A DNA stretch of 64,000 nt from contig CBDBOO010000118.1 in NCBI GenBank assembly GCA_965208385.1, forward strand, positions 24,193 through 88,192. The letters are read 5' to 3'. This document shows, piece by piece, positions 1-8,740 of the stretch. Position numbers and translations under genes: made by a program. This DNA comes from Endozoicomonas sp965208385. Its GTDB lineage: Bacteria; Pseudomonadota; Gammaproteobacteria; Pseudomonadales; Endozoicomonadaceae. Below the pieces are notes generated by a model. It was given only the letters and a program-made list of their open reading frames with translations, ran no database searches and was not told the origin of the DNA. How positions within the stretch are numbered: the stretch's first letter is position 1; every line of letters starts with the position of its first letter.

Positions 1-539
1 GCTTTATTCAGACGATCCAATTCGGCTTTCTGCTCAGAACCTGATGCCTCGGCATAAGCTCCTGTATGCAATTCAATAACAGGTGCACCCGCCTTTGCAG
101 CGACATCGATCTGATCCGGTTCAGGATCAATAAACAGGGAAACCTCAATATTTTCCGCAGCCAATCGACGACAGGCATCAGCAACACCGTCAAAAGAACC
201 AGCTACATCCAAACCACCCTCAGTGGTTAATTCTTCGCGTTTTTCTGGAACAAGACAGACAAACTCAGGACAAACTTTTAATGCAATATTGATCATTTCA
301 TCCGTCACGGCCATTTCAAGATTCATACGTGTCTGTAGAACCTGCCTGATCATCATGACATCACGATCCTGAATATGCCGACGATCTTCACGAAGATGAA
401 GCGTTATACCGTCTGCACCAGCTTCTTCCGCAAGCAAAGCCGCTTGCACCGGATCAGGATAACTAATTCCCCGTGCCTGTCTCAGCGTCGCGATATGATC
501 AATATTCACACCCAGCAATATGCGTTGATGCGGAACCAT
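1..539 (-). CDS. pdxJ: PdxJ, pyridoxine 5'-phosphate synthase (partial, 3' end outside window)
   Basis: Last step of de novo pyridoxal-phosphate synthesis: condenses 3-amino-2-oxopropyl phosphate with deoxyxylulose 5-phosphate in the cytoplasm. The reading frame is open from the ATG at 539 to the window edge (about 179 residues). It begins MVPHQRILLGVNIDHIATLRQ and contains the family motifs GVNIDHIATLRQAR, GADGITLHLREDRRHI and the NLEMA strand of the TIM barrel. It is the last visible gene of the minus-strand block, starting only 2 nt after the recO stop, with a GGAGTAATT ribosome site, so it is surely co-transcribed with recO and era as in other gammaproteobacteria. Normal in every visible respect; only the C-terminal quarter is missing. 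Confidence 0.96.
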   Translation of the reverse strand, partial: MVPHQRILLGVNIDHIATLRQARGISYPDPVQAALLAEEAGADGITLHLREDRRHIQDRDVMMIRQVLQTRMNLEMAVTDEMINIALKVCPEFVCLVPEKREELTTEGGLDVAGSFDGVADACRRLAAENIEVSLFIDPEPDQIDVAAKAGAPVIELHTGAYAEASGSEQKAELDRLNK

Positions 540-541
540 AA

Positions 542-1264
542 TTACTCCTTTATGACCGTAGATCGCTTGAACAGCTCACGGCTTTGTAATGGGCGATCAC
601 CCAGTAAGGGTTTCAATGCGAGTCGGGTAAAACGTTTAAATCCCGGATAGAATCCGGGATTGCTGAAATCTCTCAGGGATAGCGCTAACAAAAGATCGGC
701 AGTAAAACAGAGTTGCTCCTGGTTTTTCGACAGAGTACCTGCCACAGGAAATAGACCTGTTTCAGGTTGAAACCAGTAACGATCTATTCCGGCTGTAATA
801 GGCGTCCCGCTGGATGCATCAATATCCAATGAAGGGCAATAACCTGAAAGTTCAAGAAGTTCCAACTCAAACAATCTTAACACTGGTTCAATAGCACTAC
901 CGGAAGCCAGACTCTCAATAATACTTTGATAAAGATGGAAAACGCCTTCCAGATATTGGCCTTGTAACAAAACACGTAGCAGCAGCTCATTAACATAAAA
1001 ACCACTGAACAGCGCAGTACCTGTTAGAGCAATTCTGTTTGATGATTCCAGGTGCAACAGCGTTTTTAAGCCACCACGCCCTCTCCAGCTAACCAGTAAT
1101 CGATTGAACGGCTGTAATGTAGCTGCATGAACTGAACGAGCCTGACGTACGCCCTGTACGACCATAGCAATACGCCCATGGTCTTCAACCAGAAATTCAG
1201 CAATAACAGACCTTTCCTTGTAAGGTCTGCGGTGCAAAAGCCAGGCTTGTTTCAGTTCATCCAT
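542..1264 (-). CDS. recO: RecO, DNA repair mediator
   Basis: RecFOR-pathway protein that anneals single strands and helps load RecA on SSB-coated DNA. 240 aa, the usual length. The N-terminus (AWLLHRRPYKERSVIAEFL then DHGRIAMVVQGVR) is the OB-fold signature; the remainder is the helical RecO C-terminal domain. It sits between era (5 nt upstream) and pdxJ (2 nt downstream) in the conserved rnc-era-recO-pdxJ operon, which supports the call independently of similarity. No oddities. Confidence 0.95.
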   Translation of the reverse strand: MDELKQAWLLHRRPYKERSVIAEFLVEDHGRIAMVVQGVRQARSVHAATLQPFNRLLVSWRGRGGLKTLLHLESSNRIALTGTALFSGFYVNELLLRVLLQGQYLEGVFHLYQSIIESLASGSAIEPVLRLFELELLELSGYCPSLDIDASSGTPITAGIDRYWFQPETGLFPVAGTLSKNQEQLCFTADLLLALSLRDFSNPGFYPGFKRFTRLALKPLLGDRPLQSRELFKRSTVIKE

Positions 1265-1269
1265 CAGAA

Positions 1270-2238
1270 TCAGAGATTGTAATCATACCCGAGGCTTTTT
1301 AGTGCACGTTCGTCATCAGACCAGCCGGCCTTCACCTTCACCCAGATATTCAACATCACCTTGGAATCGAACAACTTTTCCATATCAAGACGTGCATCCT
1401 GACCAATCTTTTTCAATCTGGCTCCCTTATCACCAATCACAATCGCCTTCTGACCATCCCGCTCTACCAGGATAAGCGCACTGATTGTCAATAACGGCCC
1501 CTTGGGCCGCATTTCCTGCTTAAACTCTTCTATTTCGACGGTAATTTCATAGGGAATTTCATCACCCAACTGGCGCATAACTTTTTCACGAACCAGCTCG
1601 GCAGCAAGAAAGCGCGAACTTCTATCTGTCAGCTGATCTTCAGGGAAATGATGAACACTCTTCGGCATCAAACCATCAATCAGCTCTTCCAGCTCTTCCA
1701 GATTATGACCATTCTGGGCCGACATGGGAATAATGGTCTTGAACTCCATTTTTTCCGCAAGGGCTTCCAGATGTGGCATTAACTGACTTTTTTCTTTGAT
1801 TTTATCAATCTTGTTCACCGCCAGAATAACCGGACAGTTCACATTACTGAGTTTATCAAGCACCATCTGATCTTCGTCTGTCCAGGACAGGCGATCCACA
1901 ACAAATACGATGCCATCAATACCGGCCAGCGCACTGCTGGCTGCTTTATTCATGTAACGATTGATCGCTTTCTTTTGAATCTTGTGCATACCCGGTGTGT
2001 CCACATAGACCACCTGCACATCACCTTCCGTTTTGATTCCCAGAACCTGGTGACGGGTCGTTTGTGGTTTGCGGGAAGTAATAGACAACTTCTGACCGAG
2101 AATATGGTTCAACAGGGTTGATTTTCCAACATTCGGTCGGCCGACAATGGCAATATAACCACAACGACTTGTATCAACCATAGAATCCTCATCAGAGGAC
2201 TGTTCATCACTCTGAAATGGAGGGATTTCATTATTCAT
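1270..2238 (-). CDS. era: Era, ribosome-maturation GTPase
   Basis: Essential GTPase that binds the 3' end of 16S rRNA during 30S assembly. Visible motifs: G1 GRPNVGKST, G2 TTRHQ, G3 DTPGM, G4 NKID, G5 SAQ, then a C-terminal KH RNA-binding domain (IVIGDKGARLKKIG). I use the ATG at 2238 (MNNEIPPFQ, 322 aa), which overlaps the rnc stop by 8 nt; a start 15 nt upstream is also open. The N-terminus is about 20 residues longer than in E. coli and acidic. The overlap with rnc suggests translational coupling. Confidence 0.96.
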   Translation of the reverse strand: MNNEIPPFQSDEQSSDEDSMVDTSRCGYIAIVGRPNVGKSTLLNHILGQKLSITSRKPQTTRHQVLGIKTEGDVQVVYVDTPGMHKIQKKAINRYMNKAASSALAGIDGIVFVVDRLSWTDEDQMVLDKLSNVNCPVILAVNKIDKIKEKSQLMPHLEALAEKMEFKTIIPMSAQNGHNLEELEELIDGLMPKSVHHFPEDQLTDRSSRFLAAELVREKVMRQLGDEIPYEITVEIEEFKQEMRPKGPLLTISALILVERDGQKAIVIGDKGARLKKIGQDARLDMEKLFDSKVMLNIWVKVKAGWSDDERALKSLGYDYNL

Positions 2239-2926
2239 TAGCGGATTCCACACCTAATAATTTCAACGCATTGCGCGCAGCCTGCTGTTCGGCACCACGA
2301 CGACTGGGCCCTTCTCCCTGACTGGGTTGATCAAGGCAGTCCAGCTCACAGGAAATTGTAAACACCTGATCATGAGCTTCACCAGTGATACTGATGACCT
2401 GATATTTTGGCAGAGATTGCTGACGTGCCTGCAGATACTCCTGCAGTCGTGTTTTGGGATCTTTGTTTTGCTCATCACTGGCTGAAAGCCCTGCCAGTCG
2501 CTCCTGAAACCAGCTACGAATACGCTCATGACAGACATCCATACCAGCATCAAGATAAATGGCACCAATGATGGCTTCTACCGCATCAGCCAGTATGGAT
2601 TCACGACGATAGCCACCACTTTTTAACTCACCCGAACCCAAACGAAGGAAATCGCCCAGTTGAAACTCTCGCCCTAATTCTGCCAAAGTAACACCACGCA
2701 CCATTCGGGCTCTCAAACGGCTTAGCTGTCCTTCTCTTGCCTCAGGGAATCGCTCAAACAGCGCTTCAGCTATGACAAAATTAACAATAGAATCGCCAAG
2801 AAATTCGAGCCGCTCGTTATTACAGCTGCCACAGCTTCGATGTGTCAGAGCCAGTTCCAGACGGCCCCTATCGGAAAATTCATAGCCCAGCTTGCGTTCA
2901 AGCCGGGCAAGTTCAACAGACTTCAC
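2231..2926 (-). CDS. rnc: RNase III, double-stranded RNA endonuclease
   Basis: Processes rRNA precursors and mRNA duplexes. The catalytic signature NERLEFLGDSIV and the second acidic cluster (DAVEAIIGAIYLD) are present, followed by a dsRNA-binding domain near the C-terminus (DPKTRLQEYLQ to the RRGAEQQAARNALKLL helix). I choose the GTG at 2926 because it forms a GTGA overlap with the DUF4845 stop codon and gives 231 aa (E. coli 226); an in-frame TTG at 2944 is the alternative. Overlaps era by 8 nt at its end. Confidence 0.95.
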   Translation of the reverse strand: MKSVELARLERKLGYEFSDRGRLELALTHRSCGSCNNERLEFLGDSIVNFVIAEALFERFPEAREGQLSRLRARMVRGVTLAELGREFQLGDFLRLGSGELKSGGYRRESILADAVEAIIGAIYLDAGMDVCHERIRSWFQERLAGLSASDEQNKDPKTRLQEYLQARQQSLPKYQVISITGEAHDQVFTISCELDCLDQPSQGEGPSRRGAEQQAARNALKLLGVESANE

Positions 2927-3297
2927 TGAGATTTGGTATTCCAATCATGTTTAAACGTTAATACAAGATCAATATTGTAGAGGAATTTCAGCCGTCTTTC
3001 GTAGGATATATCCACAAAAACCAGACCGTCATCCCGAGACACTTTGATTTCCTTCTTGTGCAGTTTGACCAGGTTCGTCTGCAGACCTTTGTCTATCCAG
3101 ACTTTCACCTGATTGACTGACGCCGAATCTACAGCTGGCTTCTCATTTAGAGAAGACAGAACACGGCCAACAGCATAATCATCCAGATAAAAAGGTGTTA
3201 CTTTTAACAAAAACGTGGATGTCAGTCCGACGACAAATATAAAGAACAACCACCCCAGAGTGGTCATTCCTCTCTGCCTGCCTATCAATACGCGCAT
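2923..3297 (-). CDS. DUF4845 small membrane protein between lepB and rnc
   Basis: 124 aa with start ATG at 3297, preceded by GGAGAGA at good spacing; an upstream in-frame extension to 3354 has no ribosome site. One N-terminal membrane segment follows RQRGMTTLG (LGWLFFIFVVGLTSTFLLKV), then an extracytoplasmic alpha/beta region. The sequence and its fixed position between lepB and rnc match the DUF4845 family of Pseudomonas and relatives, whose function is unknown. The N-terminus resembles pseudopilin-like leader/membrane segments, but no prepilin cleavage motif is evident. Translationally coupled to rnc through the GTGA overlap. Confidence 0.85.
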   Translation of the reverse strand: MRVLIGRQRGMTTLGWLFFIFVVGLTSTFLLKVTPFYLDDYAVGRVLSSLNEKPAVDSASVNQVKVWIDKGLQTNLVKLHKKEIKVSRDDGLVFVDISYERRLKFLYNIDLVLTFKHDWNTKSQ

Positions 3298-3362
3298 GGT
3301 ATCTCTCCCTGGATAACCTGGCTGTTGATTGCTATCAGCATACTGCAAACTCAATTACACAC

Positions 3363-4193
3363 TTACTTTATACCACCATTGTTCTTGAAACTGGGTATGT
3401 CTGTCCAGCTTGGCCAGTGCATCCAGATATAAACGGCCTTTCCAACAATATTCTTTTCCGGAACCAGCCCCCAGTAGCGACTGTCATTACTGCGATCCCG
3501 ATTGTCTCCCATGACAAAATAAGATCCCTCTGGAATTTCCCACAAGCCTTCTGCTTTCGGGTCACCAACAGACAGTTCTTTCCGGATTTCATGCTGATCA
3601 CCTTCGGCACCCTCTTTATAGAGACGATATACCGAGCGTTCGTCTCTTAATTGGGCAATAAACTTTTCAGGTACCTGCTGACCATTCACTGTCAGGCGCT
3701 GGTTAGAATACCGAACTGTATCGCCTGGTAATGCAATAACACGTTTTATAAAATTGATACTTTCATTTCCCGGCTGCTTAAAGACCATAACATCACCACG
3801 TTCAGGATCACTGACGGGTAAAATCTTTGTCCCGATAACCGGCAAACGAAGACCATAATCAAATTTATTCACCAGGATGAAGTCACCAATTTCAAGAGTG
3901 GGAATCATCGAACCAGATGGAATCTGGAAGGGTTCAAACAAAAATGAGCGCAAAATCAGCACCAGCAACAGTACTGGAAATATAGATTTTGAGGTTTCGA
4001 TAATAGCAGGTTCTTTTTCAAGAGCCTCTCGAGCCTTATCATTAACAGCTTTATCGCCGGAGCCATTACTGTTTGCAGTAAAACGAACCACTGCACTCTG
4101 TCTTCTTGGCAACAGCACCAGCCTGTCAATCAGGGCAATAATGCCAGTTATAAATACTGCCAGTACCAACAACAGGGGAAAATTTATATCCAT
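3363..4193 (-). CDS. lepB: Signal peptidase I
   Basis: Inner-membrane serine/lysine protease that removes Sec and Tat signal peptides. 276 aa from ATG at 4193 (MDINFPLLLV); a 20-residue upstream extension is open but unlikely. Two N-terminal membrane segments (residues about 5-28 and 71-85) are followed by box B with the nucleophile (IPSGSMIPTLEIGD, Ser95), box D with the general-base lysine (FIKRVIALPGD) and box E (GDNRDRSNDSRYWG). The lepA-lepB order with about 70 nt between them is the standard arrangement. Confidence 0.96.
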   Translation of the reverse strand: MDINFPLLLVLAVFITGIIALIDRLVLLPRRQSAVVRFTANSNGSGDKAVNDKAREALEKEPAIIETSKSIFPVLLLVLILRSFLFEPFQIPSGSMIPTLEIGDFILVNKFDYGLRLPVIGTKILPVSDPERGDVMVFKQPGNESINFIKRVIALPGDTVRYSNQRLTVNGQQVPEKFIAQLRDERSVYRLYKEGAEGDQHEIRKELSVGDPKAEGLWEIPEGSYFVMGDNRDRSNDSRYWGLVPEKNIVGKAVYIWMHWPSWTDIPSFKNNGGIK

Positions 4194-4265
4194 GGTTGCT
4201 TGTTCTCTGAGCCTTTTGACTGTTGTTCGACTTGATCGATATCCATCGATCATTACTCATACTAA

Positions 4266-6065
4266 TTATTTATCGACCTTTAGCACCGCCAGGAAAGCTT
4301 CCTGAGGAATTTCAACACGGCCTACCTGTTTCATTCTCTTTTTACCGGCCTTCTGCTTTTCAAGTAGCTTACGCTTCCGAGAGACATCACCACCATAACA
4401 CTTGGCAGTAACATTCTTTCTCAGTGCTTTCACGGTGGTTCGGGCAATAATCTGACCACCAATAGCCGCCTGAATAGCCACATCAAACATCTGACGGGGA
4501 ATGATTTCTTTCATCTTCTCTGTAAGTGAACGTCCACGCTGAATCGAATGTTCCTTGTGAACAATGACGGCAAGAGCATCCACTTTTTCGCCATTGATCA
4601 TAACATCGACACGAACCATAGAGGCCGTTTCAAATCGATTAAAACTATAATCTAGCGAGGCAAAACCGCGACTCACCGATTTCAGTCGATCAAAGAAGTC
4701 CAGCACCACTTCACTCATGGGTATATCATAGGTCAATGATACCTGCCCGCCAGTAAACTGCATGTCCTTCTGAACACCCCGTCGTTCCACGCAGAGCGTA
4801 ATGACATTACCCAGGTAATCCTGAGGCACCAGAATATTGGCCTGAACAATAGGCTCTCTGATTTCCTCTATGCCAGATGGGTCCGGTAAACGGGACGGGT
4901 TATCTACGGATACCACATCGCCATTTTTCATCTCACATTCGTAGATAACCGTTGGCGCAGTGGTAATAAGATCAAGATCATATTCCCTTTCCAGGCGCTC
5001 CTGGATAATCTCCATATGGAGCATACCCAGAAATCCACACCTGAAGCCAAAACCAAGGGCATCACTGCTTTCTGGTTCATAAAACAGAGAAGCATCATTG
5101 AGACTGAGTTTTTCCAAAGCCTCACGGAAATTCTCAAAATCATCAGAACTCACTGGAAACAGTCCAGCGTAAACCTGGGGTTTCACCTTCATGAAACCCG
5201 CCAATGCCTCAACATCGCGGCTTTTGATATGGGTCAGGGTATCACCGACAGGAGCGCCCTGAATATCCTTGATACCCGCTATCACATAACCTACTTCACC
5301 GGCCTGCAATATTCCTGTTGATTTTCGTTTGGGTGTAAAAATCCCTAAATCATCCACAATATGGGAAAGCCCTGTGGATTTTACAAAAATCTTTTCGCCT
5401 TTCTTCAAGGTGCCATTTTTGACTCTGACCAAAGAGACTATGCCAAGATAATTATCAAACCAGGAATCAATAATAAGCGCTTGCAATACGCCGTCTCTAT
5501 CACCCTCGGGTGCAGGTATTGTCTCAATAAGACGTTCAAGAACATCTTCTATTCCCAGCCCGCTTTTTGCAGAACACCGCACGGCATCATGAGCATCTAT
5601 ACCAATAATTTCTTCTATTTCCTGAGCAACTCTGTCAGGTTCTGCCTGAGGAAGGTCCATCTTATTAAGAACCGGCATAACCTCCAGATTCTGCTCAATA
5701 GCGGTATAGCAGTTAGCAACAGACTGGGCTTCTACTCCCTGGCCGGCATCGACGACCAACAGAGCACCCTCGCATGCTGACAGCGAACGGGAAACTTCAT
5801 AAGAAAAATCCACATGCCCGGGAGTATCAATGAAATTTAACTGATACACCTCTCCATCCTTGGCTTTATAATCCAGAGTGACACTCTGGGCTTTTATGGT
5901 AATTCCCCGCTCACGCTCCAGCTCCATGGAATCAAGCACTTGGGCTTGCATTTCCCTGTTACTGAGACCACCACAGGTCTGGATAAAACGGTCTGCCAGT
6001 GTCGACTTGCCATGGTCGATATGGGCAATAATTGAAAAATTCCTGATCTTGCTTAAATCGCTCAC
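4266..6065 (-). CDS. lepA: LepA / EF4, ribosomal back-translocase GTPase
   Basis: 599 aa, the canonical length. GTPase motifs AHIDHGKST (G1), RGITIKAQ (G2), DTPGHVDF (G3), NKMD (G4) and SAKSG (G5) precede EF-G-like domains II, III and V and the LepA-specific C-terminal domain (RKRKLLEKQKAGKKRMK). The start is a GTG (MSDLSKIRNF). A strong terminator-like hairpin ends only about 15 nt upstream of this start (see separate entry), leaving no room for a promoter between hairpin and gene. Confidence 0.97.
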   Translation of the reverse strand: MSDLSKIRNFSIIAHIDHGKSTLADRFIQTCGGLSNREMQAQVLDSMELERERGITIKAQSVTLDYKAKDGEVYQLNFIDTPGHVDFSYEVSRSLSACEGALLVVDAGQGVEAQSVANCYTAIEQNLEVMPVLNKMDLPQAEPDRVAQEIEEIIGIDAHDAVRCSAKSGLGIEDVLERLIETIPAPEGDRDGVLQALIIDSWFDNYLGIVSLVRVKNGTLKKGEKIFVKSTGLSHIVDDLGIFTPKRKSTGILQAGEVGYVIAGIKDIQGAPVGDTLTHIKSRDVEALAGFMKVKPQVYAGLFPVSSDDFENFREALEKLSLNDASLFYEPESSDALGFGFRCGFLGMLHMEIIQERLEREYDLDLITTAPTVIYECEMKNGDVVSVDNPSRLPDPSGIEEIREPIVQANILVPQDYLGNVITLCVERRGVQKDMQFTGGQVSLTYDIPMSEVVLDFFDRLKSVSRGFASLDYSFNRFETASMVRVDVMINGEKVDALAVIVHKEHSIQRGRSLTEKMKEIIPRQMFDVAIQAAIGGQIIARTTVKALRKNVTAKCYGGDVSRKRKLLEKQKAGKKRMKQVGRVEIPQEAFLAVLKVDK

Positions 6066-6079
6066 AATCGCTTCACTAC

Positions 6080-6107
6080 AAAAAATTTGTCCCCGACTGG
6101 CGGGGAC
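6080..6107 (-). terminator. Terminator-like hairpin directly upstream of lepA
   Basis: On the minus strand the 7-bp perfect stem GTCCCCG/CGGGGAC with loop CCAGT is followed by AAATTTTTTG. It looks like a rho-independent terminator, yet lepA starts about 15 nt further on. It could end the mucD transcript or act as an attenuator for lepA-lepB-rnc. Confidence 0.6.
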
Positions 6108-6298
6108 AGGTGTTCAGCAAACAGGACATCTCGTCATGGCACATTGTTTTGATGTATATGGAAAATACAATCAAGATCATACCCCACGATAATTTATCGG
6201 TGACAAGAGCTGCTGTAAAAAAAATCCCGCAGATTCTAACCCAAGTCTGCGATGTACTCCATTACCATAGCGATTTGAATCCGACAAAGATACTTAAT

Positions 6299-6326
6299 AC
6301 TGGAGAAAGCACAGTGCTTCTCCAGC
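6299..6326 (-). terminator. Hairpin downstream of mucD
   Basis: The mucD stop is at 6340. Just beyond it on the minus strand is an 11-bp stem with one bulged base (CTGGAGAAGCA with TGCTTTCTCCAG, 3-nt loop), followed by a weak T-rich stretch. Probable weak terminator. The remaining 190 nt up to the lepA hairpin hold no recognisable gene. Confidence 0.45.
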
Positions 6327-6339
6327 TTTACTCAGTAAG

Positions 6340-7767
6340 TCATTCTGTCAACTTAAAGGTTATATAGGCCGAGCTGCCACCTCGAATAACCCGCATGGAT
6401 ATTGCCCGGTTTTCAGGTAATTCATTCACGATTTCTTTAAACTTCTTCACATCTGACAATAGTCGATTATCAATATGAGTAATCAGATCACCCTGGCGCA
6501 GGCCAATGGAGCGTCCGGCACCAGATACCACCTTAACGACAACCATGCCCTTGACATCTTCGTCCAGCCGCATCTTATTCCGATAATCATCATCCAGTTC
6601 GGCCACCTGAATGCCTAGACGATTCTTGTCCTTCGAAGTCTGTGATGGCTTTTCAGCAGCACTTCCTTCATCAGCCAGCTCACCCACTTCCACCATCATC
6701 GACTTGCGTTTGCCATCACGAACGTATTCAACCCGTGCTTTCTTGCCTGGTTCAACAACACCAACTGCCATAGGTAAAGCGGATGAATCCGTAACAACCC
6801 GATCATTAAACTTGATAATAATGTCGCCAGGCTGAAGCTTGGCCAGGTCAGCAGGACCACCAGGCAGAACCTGATTAATCAGAGCGCCCATTGGTCGTTC
6901 AAGTCCGAAGGATTCTGCCAGTTCACGATCAACATCCTGAATCCCTACGCCTAACCAGCCACGACTCACATACCCTTTGGTCTTAATCTGCTCCACTGCC
7001 CACATAACATGATCAGCTGGAATGGCAAACGAGAGCCCCATAAAACCACCTGAGCGGGTAAAGATCTGAGAATTAATCCCTATTACCTCACCCTCCATAT
7101 TAAATAAGGGGCCGCCAGAGTTACCGGGATTAATGGGCACATCAGTTTGTATGAACGGGACATAAGCATCGCTTGGTAAACTGCGATTCAGTGCGCTGAC
7201 AATACCTTTGGTAATAGAATATTCAAAATTAAACGGTGACCCTATAGCGGCAACCCACTGACCAGGCTTAACCGCATTCGACTTTCCTATTTTAACCACT
7301 GGTAGTTTACGATCTGCTTCGATTTTCAGCAGTGCCAGATCGGAGCGTTTATCAGCACCAACCAACTTGGCAGTACGCTCACTTCTGTCATTCAACTTAA
7401 CAATGATCTTATCCGCACCATCAACCACATGGGCGTTCGTCAAAATATAACCATCCGACGAAATTATAAAACCTGACCCAAGGGACATTGGTCGGGGTTT
7501 TCCGGATGGCGCTTCATCCTGATAGGGAATACCAAAATAGCGCCGAAATATCTCCGGAATTTCTTCACCCCCAGGACCATAAAACTGCTGTCGTCCTTTT
7601 GGTTTTGCCATAGTACTGATATTAACTACAGCCGGAGATGCTTCATCAAACAGCTTGGTAAAATCCGGCAACACTACTGGTGCTGCCACTGTATTCTGGG
7701 ATAGTAATAAAAACAGACCCAGAACCGAAAAAAACACATTCCTATAGAGAAGGCTAATCTTATTCAT
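6340..7767 (-). CDS. mucD: MucD / DegP-family periplasmic serine protease
   Basis: HtrA-type protease-chaperone that clears misfolded envelope proteins and restrains sigma-E signalling. Start ATG at 7767, behind GGAGAAGTAAGG, giving 475 aa; a GTG 27 nt upstream is less likely. A Sec signal peptide ends near QNTVAA. The catalytic triad is visible: His in LTNAHVVDGA, Asp in KRSDLALLK, Ser in NPGNSGGPLF. Two PDZ domains follow (GWLGVGIQDVD and the C-terminal GLRQGDLITHI region). It completes the rpoE-rseA-rseB-rseC-mucD order of Pseudomonas algU-mucABCD, although about 320 nt with a repeat array separate it from rseC. Confidence 0.94.
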   Translation of the reverse strand: MNKISLLYRNVFFSVLGLFLLLSQNTVAAPVVLPDFTKLFDEASPAVVNISTMAKPKGRQQFYGPGGEEIPEIFRRYFGIPYQDEAPSGKPRPMSLGSGFIISSDGYILTNAHVVDGADKIIVKLNDRSERTAKLVGADKRSDLALLKIEADRKLPVVKIGKSNAVKPGQWVAAIGSPFNFEYSITKGIVSALNRSLPSDAYVPFIQTDVPINPGNSGGPLFNMEGEVIGINSQIFTRSGGFMGLSFAIPADHVMWAVEQIKTKGYVSRGWLGVGIQDVDRELAESFGLERPMGALINQVLPGGPADLAKLQPGDIIIKFNDRVVTDSSALPMAVGVVEPGKKARVEYVRDGKRKSMMVEVGELADEGSAAEKPSQTSKDKNRLGIQVAELDDDYRNKMRLDEDVKGMVVVKVVSGAGRSIGLRQGDLITHIDNRLLSDVKKFKEIVNELPENRAISMRVIRGGSSAYITFKLTE

Positions 7768-7977
7768 AAACCTTACTTCTCCAAAATACTCCACTCAGAT
7801 TTCAGTTTCAGGCCACAGCGATCCTGTGCATAGAACATTCTCTATACGCTCACACCAGCATGCGTCCCCAAATAGAATCCCAAATATTAATTCTCAGAAC
7901 TCCGGATTATTATCAAACCCGGACCGAAAGATACATAAAGCTATTGTCATCCATCATCAGAATTTGAATTGAACGCC

Positions 7978-8090
7978 AACAATGTTTTCAGAGAACAATG
8001 TTTTCAGAGAACAATGTTTTCAGAGAACAATGTTTTAAGCAGGACAATGTTTTGAACAGAACAAAATTTCAACGGAACAAGGTAAAACGA
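7978..8090. repeat. 16-bp tandem repeat array between rseC and mucD
   Basis: The unit CAATGTTTTCAGAGAA recurs every 16 bp at 7980, 7996, 8012 and 8028, first exactly and then as decaying copies (ACAATGTTTTAAGCAGG, ACAATGTTTTGAACAG, AACAAAATTTCAAC) up to the rseC stop at 8092. About seven units. It lies in the mucD leader region; the rest of 7795-7977 shows nothing recognisable. Confidence 0.9.
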
Positions 8091-8091
8091 T

Positions 8092-8556
8092 TCACCTGAT
8101 AGCCAGGATATCCGGCTCCTGTTCGTCAACTGAAAGAACCTTGATCACCTTCACACGACACATATCTCCTGTCTGCTGACCCAGTTTCCGAACCGGAAAA
8201 AAACCGAGAAGCAAACTTGCAACAGTGATCAACAGCACACCTGGATCCGACAAACCAAGCGTGCTGGCCAGCCACATTCCTGACATCATGGTAAACAATG
8301 GCAACATGTAAACCAGCAGAGACGCTTTCATTAAGGCCGTTTCAGGTATACCAATAACCACCTTATCGCCTTCATTCAGAGATAAGGAACAGGCAGCCTT
8401 GATGTAGGCGTGACTGTTCTTTGGTTTATATTTTTCCGAAAGATGCTGTCCGCAACCATGACGCGCACTACAGCTTGAACAGGTAGTTTTTCGTTCGGTT
8501 TCTACCCATACTGCATCATCATCTATTGTTACGACACTGCCCTGCTCTTCAATCAT
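8092..8556 (-). CDS. rseC: RseC/MucC, sigma-E system and SoxR-reduction membrane protein
   Basis: 154 aa starting at MIEEQGSVV (8556), the typical RseC N-terminus; a start six codons upstream is possible. Four cysteines in CSSCSARHGCG form the family's N-terminal Cys cluster. Two membrane helices follow (residues about 75-95 and 102-125: LLVYMLPLFTMMSG and PGVLLITVASLLLGFF). RseC proteins modulate sigma-E activity and, in the Rsx/RseC complex, reduce SoxR. Third anti-sigma-locus gene after rseB, with a 180-nt gap that holds no clear signal. Confidence 0.9.
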   Translation of the reverse strand: MIEEQGSVVTIDDDAVWVETERKTTCSSCSARHGCGQHLSEKYKPKNSHAYIKAACSLSLNEGDKVVIGIPETALMKASLLVYMLPLFTMMSGMWLASTLGLSDPGVLLITVASLLLGFFPVRKLGQQTGDMCRVKVIKVLSVDEQEPDILAIR

Positions 8557-8740
8557 TTCTGGCCTGCTCAACATGCAACATGTATCAATGAGCTCTACGA
8601 TTCATACTTCAATCATAATGCCAAACCCATATAGATATTGGCATATTCAATCTAAATCAAAGAAGCTTATGATAAATAATAAAGGATTTTCTCCCGCTCA
8701 AGTCCAGAACCCTTACCTTTCATTACAGTAAGAGATCAAA

